From Pseudomonas sp. BN411 (GTDB taxonomy: Bacteria > Pseudomonadota > Gammaproteobacteria > Pseudomonadales > Pseudomonadaceae): 35,876 bases of DNA. Numbering within the stretch: position 1 is the stretch's first letter; each line of letters starts with the position of its first letter. The DNA lies in the NCBI RefSeq assembly GCF_029871235.1, contig NZ_SSOM01000021.1, positions 1 through 35,876 of the forward strand, given 5' to 3'. Below, one piece after another: positions 6,897-16,800 of the stretch. Below the pieces are notes generated by a model that ran no database searches, was not told where the DNA came from, and saw nothing but the letters and a program-made list of their open reading frames with translations. The translations under genes and the position numbers were made by a program.

Positions 6897-6941
6897 AGGT
6901 TCGAGCAGAAATCGATTCCCTTCGCCGGGTGCAACACGCCC

Positions 6942-8624
6942 CTAGCTCGACGCGAACACGATGATCGGCCCGCATACCGCCAACAGCACGTTGGAGATGG
7001 CGTAGCAGACCGTGAAGCCAACCACCGGGGTGTTGCTGCCGGACAGCTCGATGATCTTGTTCATCGAGGCGGCTTCGGTCTGTGCGCCGGCCAGCGCGCC
7101 GAACAGGATCATCGGGTGCAGCCGCAGCACGTAACGGCCGAAGTACAGCGCCACCAGGGGCGGCAGCAGGGTCACCACCACCCCGGAAATCAGCAGTGCG
7201 ACGCCCTGCTCCTGCATCGCCGCGATGGCTGCCGGACCGGCCAGCAACCCTACCACTGCACCGAAGGCGGTCAGGCCGAACTCGGAGAAGGCCCACTGGG
7301 CCGCCGGCGGCAAGGCGCCGACCTCGGGGTGGCGGGAGTTGTACCAGCCGATCAGCAGCGCCACCACCAGCACCCCACCGCCAATTCCTAGCTCGATGGG
7401 GATCATCCCGATATGGGTCGAGAGCATGCCCAACAGTGCGCCCAGCACCATGCCCAGGCTGTGCACGGCGATATCGGACTTGTAGCTGCGCTCCCGCACA
7501 CGGCCCAGTTGCTCGGCCAGTGCGTCGACGCTGGAGGAACGCCCGGTAAGGGAAATCACGTCGCCGCGCCGCAGGACGGTATGCGGCAGCAAGGGCAGTT
7601 CGAGCCCCTGGCGAGTGATGCTGTTGATGAAGCAGCCCATCCGGTTCGCCCCCACCAGTCGAGAGCGGATGTCATGGACGGTCTTGCCGGCGAAGTCGAC
7701 GGAGGTCAGCACGATATCCGCGGACTTGGTGGGGAACGACAGCGACTCCGGGTGATCCACCTCCTGGCCTATCCAGCCGGCCAGCTCACCCACAGCCTCG
7801 CGCAAGGCATAGACGCCGACGATATCGTCTGCCTGCAGTACCAGTGCGGGATCGCGCTCGTGCACCTGGCCGCCCCGCACCACGCGCTCGACGCTCATGG
7901 TCGGGTGCAACCGCTCGATATCGGCAATGGTGCAGCCGGCCGCCCCCGAGGTGACCCGGTGTGCCCGCACCACGATGCGCGTGTAGGGAATGCTGATGAT
8001 GTCTTCATTGCTGGCGATGCCCAGTTCCAGCTCCAGTTCCCGCGCCGAGGCACGCAGGTCCACGCCCAGCAGCTTCGGCGCGACGGTGCCGACGAAGACG
8101 ATCAGACCGATGGTGCCGAACAGGTAAGTGATGGCGTAGGCGATGGCCATGTGGCTGTTGAGCTGGGCCTTGGCCGCTTCACCCAGGGGCAGTTGGGCAA
8201 TGGCGCTGCTGGCCGTGCCCATGATCGCGGTGTCGGTCAGTGCCCCGGCCCCCAGCCCCGCCGTGAAGCCCGCGTCGAAGTGGTAGATGGCGTTCATCAT
8301 CAGGATGGCGCCCAGGGCGGTGGCGCAGAGCACCACGGAGAACAGCACCAGTTTCAGGGTGCCCCGGTTCAGGCTACCGAAGAATTCCGGACCGCTCTTG
8401 AAGCCGACTGCGTAGATGAACAGCACGAAGAACACCGATTTCAGCTCGTGGGGCACTTCCAGGCCGATCTGGCCGATGAGTAACCCCATGAGCAGGGCAC
8501 CGGCCACGGAGCCCAGGTGGAAGCTACCCAGTTGCACCCGGCCCAGCAGCACCCCGAGCGCGATGGCCAGGAACACGGCAATTTCCGGGTTCGAGCGCAG
8601 GGCACCCAGCATGAAGTCGATCAC
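6942..8624 (-). CDS. AspT/YidE-family aspartate:alanine-type exchanger with two RCK_C domains
   Basis: A 560-residue inner-membrane transporter of the aspartate:alanine exchanger family. An N-terminal bundle of about five or six helices (to residue 190) opens with PEIAVFLAIALGVLLGRVQL. Two TrkA-C/RCK_C regulatory domains follow (about 205-285 and 295-375), then a second helix bundle (about 385-558). The FTAGLGAGALTDTAIMGTAS stretch and the later LFGALAGAQTEAASMNKII are the paired conserved family loops. The start is a GTG at 8624 with GGAGG upstream, and it overlaps the stop of the channel gene, so the two are co-translated. The family includes AspT of Tetragenococcus and the uncharacterised YidE/YbjL of E. 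coli. The substrate here cannot be read from sequence. Confidence 0.9.
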   Translation of the reverse strand: MIDFMLGALRSNPEIAVFLAIALGVLLGRVQLGSFHLGSVAGALLMGLLIGQIGLEVPHELKSVFFVLFIYAVGFKSGPEFFGSLNRGTLKLVLFSVVLCATALGAILMMNAIYHFDAGFTAGLGAGALTDTAIMGTASSAIAQLPLGEAAKAQLNSHMAIAYAITYLFGTIGLIVFVGTVAPKLLGVDLRASARELELELGIASNEDIISIPYTRIVVRAHRVTSGAAGCTIADIERLHPTMSVERVVRGGQVHERDPALVLQADDIVGVYALREAVGELAGWIGQEVDHPESLSFPTKSADIVLTSVDFAGKTVHDIRSRLVGANRMGCFINSITRQGLELPLLPHTVLRRGDVISLTGRSSSVDALAEQLGRVRERSYKSDIAVHSLGMVLGALLGMLSTHIGMIPIELGIGGGVLVVALLIGWYNSRHPEVGALPPAAQWAFSEFGLTAFGAVVGLLAGPAAIAAMQEQGVALLISGVVVTLLPPLVALYFGRYVLRLHPMILFGALAGAQTEAASMNKIIELSGSNTPVVGFTVCYAISNVLLAVCGPIIVFASS

Positions 8625-10255
8625 CGATCACCCTCCCCCTGATCCGGCGACTTGGCCGGCGCCGCGTACCAGTGCTCCCTGGGCACCAGCTTCTCGTGGG
8701 TCGGGTCGCCCAAGTAGTGCGGCGACATGATCTGCACGCCGAACTCGTTGAACACGTCCTGGATATTGGCGTGCAACATGGTCAGCAGCTCGGCACGCGG
8801 TCGCGGTTCGCTGGGCACGGCCTGGGCCACCAGGTGGTACTCGGGGTAGAAGTCCGACAGCGCGGTCTGGAACACCTGGGGCCGGGGCAGTTGCAGGATG
8901 CCGGGCGTACGCTGGGCGGCTTCCAGCAGCATGGCCTCCACCTGGCGCCAGGGCGTGTCGTAGCCGATGGTCACGGTGGTATCCACCACGTAGCCCGCGC
9001 CCTGCACCACGCGGGAATAGTTGCGCGTCACGGAGCCGGTGATCATGGAATTGGGAATGGTCAGCACCTCGCCCAGGCCGGTGCGGATGCTGGTAGTGAA
9101 CATGCCGAGCTCAGTGACCGTGCCTTCGTTGTCGCCGATACGCACGTACTCGCCTGGACGCAGGGTGCGGGTGTAGGTGAGGATCAACCCGGCGGCGGCC
9201 TGCCCCACCACGCTGGAAGCCCCCAGGGAAATCATCAGGCCGATCAGCACCGACAGGCCCTTGAATGCCTCGGTGCCGGCACCGGGCAGGTACGGGTAGG
9301 CCATGGCCAGGGCGAACAGCCAGATGGCCAGGGACGTCAGCCGGGTGGTGGGCTGCAGCGTTTCATCGTTGAGCCACTTGATGGTGCCAGGCCGGGAAAG
9401 CCGCTCCAGCAACCGTTTGCCGAAGGCACTGACACCCCGCGCGATGAAGAAGATCAGCAGCGCGATGATGAGGCCAGGGATTGCGCTGACCACCGCATCG
9501 AGCAGGTAGCGCACCAGCTCGATCAGGTATTCGTTGAGGCTCTCGCCCCAGGGCCGGGTATAGGGGAAACGCTGCAGCACGAAGCTCAGCCATTCATAGG
9601 TGAGCAGCAACACCACGGACCAATACAGCAAGGCCAGCAGCCGCCGCACCACCGGGAACAGGTTGCTGGAGTCCACCAGTTGCGTCTGGCCGATTTTCAG
9701 CGCGCTGGTGTGCCTGCGCATGCGCTTGGGCAGCCAGGCCAGGGCTTTCTGGTGGACCCGTGTCAGAAGCCGCAGCAGCCCCAGATAGAGCAAGGTGGCC
9801 AGCGCCGAGTAGCCACCGGCGGTGAGCAGGAAGCGCAGGCTGCGAGCCTCGGCGGACTCCGCCACCACTTGCCGCAATCGCTGCGCTGCGTCTTCGGCGG
9901 ATTCGCGCACATCGCCCGCGGTCGCGTCGACGTCCTTTGGCGAGACAATGAAGGCACGGCGGTCGCCCAGCAGCACCAGGTAGCTGTCCTGGATGGTATC
10001 CAGCCTGACGCCGGGCTCCTCGGTGCCGTCGAGCATTTCGCCGATCACCGCACGGGCACGGCTGGCGCGGGCCTCGGGCGACTCGCCGAGGATGGTGCCG
10101 CGAAAGACGAAGATGCTGCGGTTGGCGATCTTCAGTTCGACGGGGGCCGCCATTACAGGGGCGGCCTCCTCCTCCGCCGCCAGGGCAACGACGCCAAGCG
10201 CCATCGAAATAACCCAGAAAATCGTGGCGCCCCACCAGTAGATCCGTTTACCCAT
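8621..10255 (-). CDS. MscS-family mechanosensitive ion channel
   Basis: A 544-residue channel. The start at 10255 (MGKRIYWWGATIFWVISMAL) follows a GGAG site and opens a signal peptide or first helix ending near VALAAEEE. A periplasmic domain (about 25-135) carries no known motif. Several helices follow, and the pore and beta domain are at about 330-430: SVLIGLMISLGASSVVGQAA, then GLILTYTRTLRPGEYVRIGD and NEGTVTELGMFTTSI...TIPNSMI. This is the MscS signature (pore helix, then [LR]PFx-GDxV-[EG]G.V..I...T..R...G....IPN). The C-terminal alpha-beta domain ends in a polar tail. It is the first gene of an operon with the AspT-like exchanger (4-nt overlap). Such channels release solutes on hypo-osmotic shock. 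The pairing with an exchanger suggests shared handling of a small osmolyte, which is an inference. Confidence 0.9.
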   Translation of the reverse strand: MGKRIYWWGATIFWVISMALGVVALAAEEEAAPVMAAPVELKIANRSIFVFRGTILGESPEARASRARAVIGEMLDGTEEPGVRLDTIQDSYLVLLGDRRAFIVSPKDVDATAGDVRESAEDAAQRLRQVVAESAEARSLRFLLTAGGYSALATLLYLGLLRLLTRVHQKALAWLPKRMRRHTSALKIGQTQLVDSSNLFPVVRRLLALLYWSVVLLLTYEWLSFVLQRFPYTRPWGESLNEYLIELVRYLLDAVVSAIPGLIIALLIFFIARGVSAFGKRLLERLSRPGTIKWLNDETLQPTTRLTSLAIWLFALAMAYPYLPGAGTEAFKGLSVLIGLMISLGASSVVGQAAAGLILTYTRTLRPGEYVRIGDNEGTVTELGMFTTSIRTGLGEVLTIPNSMITGSVTRNYSRVVQGAGYVVDTTVTIGYDTPWRQVEAMLLEAAQRTPGILQLPRPQVFQTALSDFYPEYHLVAQAVPSEPRPRAELLTMLHANIQDVFNEFGVQIMSPHYLGDPTHEKLVPREHWYAAPAKSPDQGEGDR

Positions 10256-10830
10256 GCATCGTGCTCCAGCCAATCACTTCAATGTCTACCGGGCCTGCGC
10301 TGTGCATGCAGCGGGCCCCCGGCCAGATGCAGCCTAGACCAGTTCAATGCGGGAAACCGGGCGGATGCCTGCCGACGGAAGATGATGACGTGCAGGTCTT
10401 CAGCCATTTCTGATGCCGGCGTTTGCATACCTGAGCTCAGTAGGATTTTTCTGACGCCAGAAACGCATGCAGAAAATTCCCAGCTCATCACAGAAATCTC
10501 TCAGAACGCCCGCAATAGGCGGCCTTTCCTGTCAAAGGAGCGACAAGTGGGCTGGATTTTCGGCTATCTCGTGGATAGGCTCAGGGTCAGAAATTTCTGA
10601 CAGAGAATGGAGTTCTGTCAGTAACACCAGATCTTCTGGACGAACCCGACACACGCAAGCGCCCTCCCCTGACTGCAGCCCTGCGGCTCTTTCGGGACCG
10701 GGAAGAACGTGGCTCGGGTTCACCGCAGATTGAACAAAGACCTTGTCCGGCACGTCCGGGCAGGAAGTCGGTAGCACCGAAATTTCAACTGCTATGACCT
10801 GCCGAGCGCGGCGGGTCCCTTGGTGAACAT
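10256..10830. promoter_or_regulatory. Divergent regulatory region upstream of the giant-protein operon
   Basis: About 575 bp without a convincing gene. It holds several related inverted repeats built from CAGAAA/TTTCTG: TTTCTG-ACGC-CAGAAA at 10448-10463, a lone CAGAAA near 10491, and a perfect 14-bp palindrome TCAGAAATTTCTGA at 10587-10600. The last overlaps CTGACAGA (10597-10604), which pairs with TCTGTCAG at 10614-10621. The words are concentrated within about 175 bp and could be operators for either the channel operon or the secretion operon. I could not assign a clear sigma-70 or sigma-54 promoter. The giant gene itself has only a modest GGTGA site 5-9 nt before its ATG. Confidence 0.5.
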
Positions 10831-13800
10831 ATGGATATCGATACCAAGTCCGGCGCGCGCGTGCCGCCCGTATTCAAACCCCAGCGCCGCGCCATGGCCC
10901 TGGAACCGCGCATTCTGTTCGACGGTGCCGCCGCGGCAGCGGTCGACCAGCAGCACCAGGACAACGGTGACGCCGGCAAGGCCACCACTGACCACGCCAC
11001 CCCCAACGATGCCCGCAGCGAACCGGGCCAGCAGCAGTCCGCCAGCCGGCACCTGCTGGTGCTGGACAGCCGCATCGAAGGCCGCGAGCAACTGACCGCG
11101 CAGCTCCCCGGCAATGTCGACGTGCTGGTGGTGGAGGCCAATCAGGACGGTCTGGCGGCCATCTCTGCCGCCCTCGCGAAACTCGGCCAGCTCGACTCCA
11201 TCCAGATCCTGTCCCACGGCGCGTCCGGCGAGTTCACCCTCGGCAAGACGACCCTCACTGCAGACAACATCGAGCAGTTCGCCCAGCCCCTCAGCCAGTG
11301 GAGCCAGTCCCTCAGCGAAGGGGCCGACATCCAGCTCTACGGTTGCAAGGTAGGTGAAGGCAACGCCGGGCGTACGCTGGTCAACGAGCTGGCGCGCTGG
11401 ACCGGCGCCGATGTCGCAGCCTCCAGCGACAACACCGGCAGCACCCGCGCAGGCGGCGACTGGGACCTGGAAGTCACCAGCGGCGACATCGACAAGCCCA
11501 TTGCCCTCGCCGCCACCGCCACGGCGGCCTACGACCGCCTGCTGGCCGCTGGCCCCAGCACCACCCTCACCGGCGGCGCGGATGTGCTGCTGGGCGACAC
11601 CTTCACCTTCGACGTCACCTTCACCAACATCAGCACCGACACCGGCTACGCGCCCTTCATCGACCTGTTCTTCCCCGCCACCGGCAAGGACGGTGCCGGC
11701 GCAGAGATAGACGACGGCGCCACCTTCGTCTCCGCCACCTACCTCGGGCAGAACCTCACGACCCATGTCCTGACCTTCGACGCCAACGGCCGGGCCAGCC
11801 ACCCGCTGGCGGTAGGGACCGACGGCAAACCGCTGATCATCAACGCGGCCGACTTCGGTATGCGCGCTGGCGACCAGATGGTGGTGGTCGAACTGCCGTT
11901 CGCCAGCGTCACCCAGGGCCAGCCGCCCATCACCGTACAGGTGACGGCTTCGCTGAGTGACCTGGCGGACACGGATTTTTCCTTCTCCGGGACGACGCCG
12001 GACCTCACCATCCGCGCCCGTAGCGGTTTCCAGTACGGCAACGATTCGCTGAACAACCCGGCCACCGACCCCAGCATCCTCGAGCCCTCGGCCAACGCGG
12101 ACAGCTATGTGGTGCACCCAACGGTGATCACGTTCGACCAGGTCATCACCACGCCCGAAGGCGAAACCGCGACCGGCCCGAACTACGGCCGCGAACTGGA
12201 CGTCATCATCACCCCGGCCGACTCCCAGACCCTGACCGACGTGGTGCTGGTCCAGCCGGTTCCGGACAACGTCATAGTGACCGGCATCACGCCCGGTGCC
12301 GGCGGCACTATCACCTCGATCACCTTCCATAACGGCAGCACCGTCACCGATCCGACGTTCATCCAGCGCATCCTGGCGCAGAACAGCGACGGCGACCTCA
12401 GCAACGACCTGTACATCAGCGAATTCACCGTCCGCTATCCGACGCTGACCGGCGCCACGACCACCGGCGTGAATTTCTTCGTTCCGGAAGCCGATGCCAA
12501 CGGCGTCCCGGTACTCAATGCCGCCACGGGTGACGACGTCACCATCACCTTCGGCGCTCCCACCGCTGCCGGCAGCTGGCAGCCCCTGGACCCGCGCGAC
12601 GCCACCAATGGCCCGATCGTCTTCGACGGAACCGGAGACGACGTCAGCTTCGTCGCCAAGTCCATCACCCTGGAGAAGCAGGTCAGCGTACGCACCGATG
12701 TCGGCACCACCGGCCTCAGCCCAGGCGACATCCTGAACTACAACCTGAACCTCGCCCTCTCCGACTATTTCGCCTTCGGCAGGACCTTCCTGGGTGCGGG
12801 TAACTTTGCGGTCTTCGACCGCCTCGGCGACGGCCAGAGCCTGATCCCCGGCACCGCCACCCTGACCATCAGCCAGAACGGCGCCACCCAGACAGTCGCC
12901 CTGCTTTCTCAAAGCATCGTCAACGCCGATGGCAGTACGTCCATAACCTTCAATATCGGCGCATCCCTGGCCAATGCTTTCGGCATCCGCCAGTGGCTCA
13001 ACGGCGACCTGGCCTTCGATAACCGACTGGAGGGCGCCACCCTGGCGGTGATCGCCTACCAGGCGCGCGTCGCCCAGAGCTATACGCCCCCCGCGGGCGC
13101 CCCACACAGCGAGATCAACGAGGGCGACTCCTTCGGCAACAACGCCACGGCCACCGCCACGGTGCTGTTCGACCCGAACAACCTCAGCGGCTTCGACGAG
13201 AGCGACGGCTCCAGCACCCTCAGCACCATTCCCACCAGCCAGGTGCAGATAGACCTGGCCGGTCTCAATGGCGGTGGCGCCCCGGCGCCTGGAACCGAAT
13301 TGCGGCCCGGCGACTCGGTCACTTTCCGCCTCAGCTATGACCTGGTCACCGGCGACTACGAGAACTTCAAGCTCACCGCCTACCTGCCGCTGCCGTTGTT
13401 CGACCTGACCGGCATCGACCCCAACACCATCTGGCGCCTGGCCACCGGCAACACCAACCCGAACAGCCCCACTTCGGTCACCATCGGCCCGGGCAACTCG
13501 CTGGTATTCACCTTCGCCGACTATGTGAACCCGAGCATCACTGGCAGCCGCATCGCCATTGACTTCACCCTGACCGTCAGCGACCAACCCTTCGCCGACC
13601 AGCGCGCCTTCAACGTGCTGGGTGAGTCGAGCCAGACCCGCACCCTGGACAAGAGCGTCCTGCTCACCACCGACGACGTGACGCTAATCGCCTCGGTGGC
13701 CGAACCGGTGCTCAACATGAGCCACGGCGTGGTGTCCGCCAGCCACGGCACGGTGACCGGCACCACCGGTACCTGGAACGCACCCGGCACCGCCGGAAGG

Positions 13801-16800
13801 CCCTTCAGCGGCAGCATCACCGACATTCTCGCGGTCAACGGCAACGTCACCGGCATCGATGCCAGTGACCGCCTGCGTCTGGCCACGGCCATCGAGAACC
13901 ACGGCGGCGGCAACGCCTACGACGTCAGCACACGCATTACCCTGCCCCCGGGTCTGTCCTTCGTCGGCGGCAACCTCTCCGCCGCCAACCTGCTGATCTA
14001 TCGCGGCGACGGCACGCAACTGGTGGCCGGCACCCACTTCACGGTGAACAACGCCACCAACACCATCACCTTCATCGATGCTCCCGGTGTCGGCGCCCTG
14101 CTGGCCGGCCGCCCCGGCACCGCCGCCGACAACAGCGGCGCCAACGTCGTGGTGATCACCTATGACGCGCAAGTGGCGGCGAACATCGGCGCCAGTGCCA
14201 CCCTGCAGACCACCGCTCAGCTCACCCACTACGCCAGCGCCGAAGGTGGGCAGAACTTCGTCCCTGCGCCGCTCTCCGACATCGCCAGCCAGCAGGTCAG
14301 CGCGCCGGTAATCAGCAAGAATTTCGCCGGTGGCAGCCTGGATAACAGCGACTCCAGCGCCACCCACACCACCGGTGCGAACCTGGTGGTCGGCGAGAGC
14401 ATGCTCTACGACATCATCGTCACGCTGCCCGAAGGCACCACCCAGAACCTGCGCATCGACGACCTCATCCCGCCCGGCCTGCGTCTGGACACCGGCTTCA
14501 ACGCCAACCAGGGCTACCAGCTGATCACCACCGCCGGCGGCGCACTGACCGCCAACTTCGCCGGCACCGTCACCGTCGGCAGCATTACCGCCCCAACGGG
14601 AACCCTGGGGACCGATGGCACCGATGCACGCTTTACCTTCACCGCTGCCGGTGCGGCGGGCGACAACAACACCGGCAACAACAGCTTCGTCATCCGCGTT
14701 CGCCTGGTGGCCAGCAACGTCATCGGCAACCAGGCCGGCGGCGTGCGGCAGAACGATGCCCGGTTGAGCTACAGCGACCCCGATGGCAACACACCGAACG
14801 GCACCACGCCGCTGAATCGTGATGTGAACCTGACCGGCACCAAGCCCTCGATCACCATTCAGGAACCGACCCTGCAGCTCACCCAGCAGCTGATCACCAA
14901 CCCTGGCCTGGGCTTCGACGAGGGCGACCGGGTCGACTTCAGCGTCACCATTGCCAACGGCAACGCCGGCAGCGACTACGACGCCTTCGACATCGCCTTC
15001 TCCAGCCAGCTGCCCACCGAAATGGACCAGCTCACTGTGGTCAGCGCGATCTATACCGTGGGCGGGGTCAGTACCGATATCAGCGCCCGCTTCAGGCTCG
15101 ACCCGACCGGTCGCACGTTGATCAACACCGGCAATGTCGACATCGCCAAGGGCGGTACCCTCGTCATCCGCGTGACCGGCGTGGTGAACGCCACCGGCGC
15201 CTCCGTGGCCGAGTTCGACAACCTCGCCAACGTCCGCTGGAGCAGCCTCAACGGCAGCAACATCAACGGCGCAGCCGACCCTGCCGGCGAACGCACCGGC
15301 CTGGACGGCCTGCTCAATAGCGGCGTACTGAATGACTACCAGCGCAGCAGCGCCCTGATCATCCCGGTGGCCCAGGCCATCCGCTTCTCGCGGGTCGGCG
15401 GGCTCTCCGATACCGCCGCGCCCAACCCGACCGATGCGCCCGTGGAAACCGTAAGCATCGGCGAGATCATCCGCTACCGCGCCGCCGTGCTGGTGCCTGA
15501 AGGCAGCAACCCCAATTATCAGCTGATCATCACCCTGGACGACGGCCTGACGGTGGATGACATCAGTACCATGCGCATCGGCTTCATTTCCGATGGCGGC
15601 CTGGTCACCAGCCTGGGCGACCTGATCATCGGCGGCACCTTGCAGATCATCGGCAATGAAAACAGCCCGGAAGCCCAGCTGATTACGCCCAACCTTTCCG
15701 GCGCAGCCCCGACCGGCGTGATCAACCCGATCTACGTGGTGCTCGACACCGACGCCAACGGCAGGCAGGTGGTGACCCTGAACCTCGGCAACCTCACCAA
15801 CGGCCCCTTCGGCAACGGAAACGACGGCAACGACGACGACCTCGAAGGCGTGGTCTTCGAGTTCAACGCCCGGGTGGACAACAGCCTCGGCAACCAGAAC
15901 ACCAAGCAGCTTGGTGTCACGGTGCATGACCGCGTCAACGGCATTGTCCGCACCACCAGCGATACCCTGTTCGAGCGCATCGTCGAACCCGGCTTTACCA
16001 ACCTGGACAAGACGGTCACCGACTTCAACGCCAATCCCGGTGGCACCCTCGGGACCGCTACCGTTACGGTCGGGTTCACCTCTAACGGCAGCCTGCCGGC
16101 CTATGACGTACACCTGACCGATGGCTTCCCCACCGGCAGCAACTACAGCCTGCTGAGCATCACCATCGGCGGCACCACCTACAATCCGGGCAACCTGCCG
16201 GCCGGCGTCAGCTTCAGCACCACGGGCGGCGTGACCGTGGACATTGCGCAAATCAACTCCGGCACCAGCGTCAGCGTGGTCTACAGCGTGCAGGTGCCGA
16301 ACAGCGCGACCATCGCCAGCACCGATGCCACCCTGCGCTGGAGCAGCCTGCCGGAAACCTTCACCAGTTGGGGTGGCACGGCAGTCGGCACAGACGGCAC
16401 CGCGGCGGGTGAACGTACCGGCGCGGACGGCCCCGGCCCGGACGGTACGACGTTGAACAACTACGTACTTCGCGAAGGCGCCGGCCTCGGCATCATCAGC
16501 GGCACCCTGTGGAACGACACGGGCACGGCCGCCACCGCCCCCAATGACCGGACGCCCGACCCGGACCCGGTTCCCGGCACACCGGCCTACGAGCTGGCCA
16601 TCGCCAACCAGACCATCAAACTGATCTGGGCCGGCAAGGACGGCGTGCTCGGCAATGGCGACGACAAGACCTTCACCACGACCACCAACGCCAATGGCCG
16701 CTTCAGCTTCGGCGTGCTGCCCTCGGGGCTGTACCGCATCGATGCGCCCACTACGGTCAACAGCATCGCCCAGTTCGGTGAGCTGCGCGTACGCATCGAC

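Noticed and set aside
6040-7296. 418-codon minus-strand open frame
   Set aside because: It crosses the GNAT gene and the end of the AspT-like gene in the wrong frame, passes through the dispersed repeat and has no domain content.
8672-10600. 642-codon plus-strand open frame opposite the MscS-type gene
   Set aside because: His/Gln/Gly-rich antisense shadow; the real gene on the other strand has full family motifs.
10532-10777. 81-codon minus-strand frame in the regulatory gap
   Set aside because: No ribosome-binding site or domain; overlaps the palindromes and has atypical composition.
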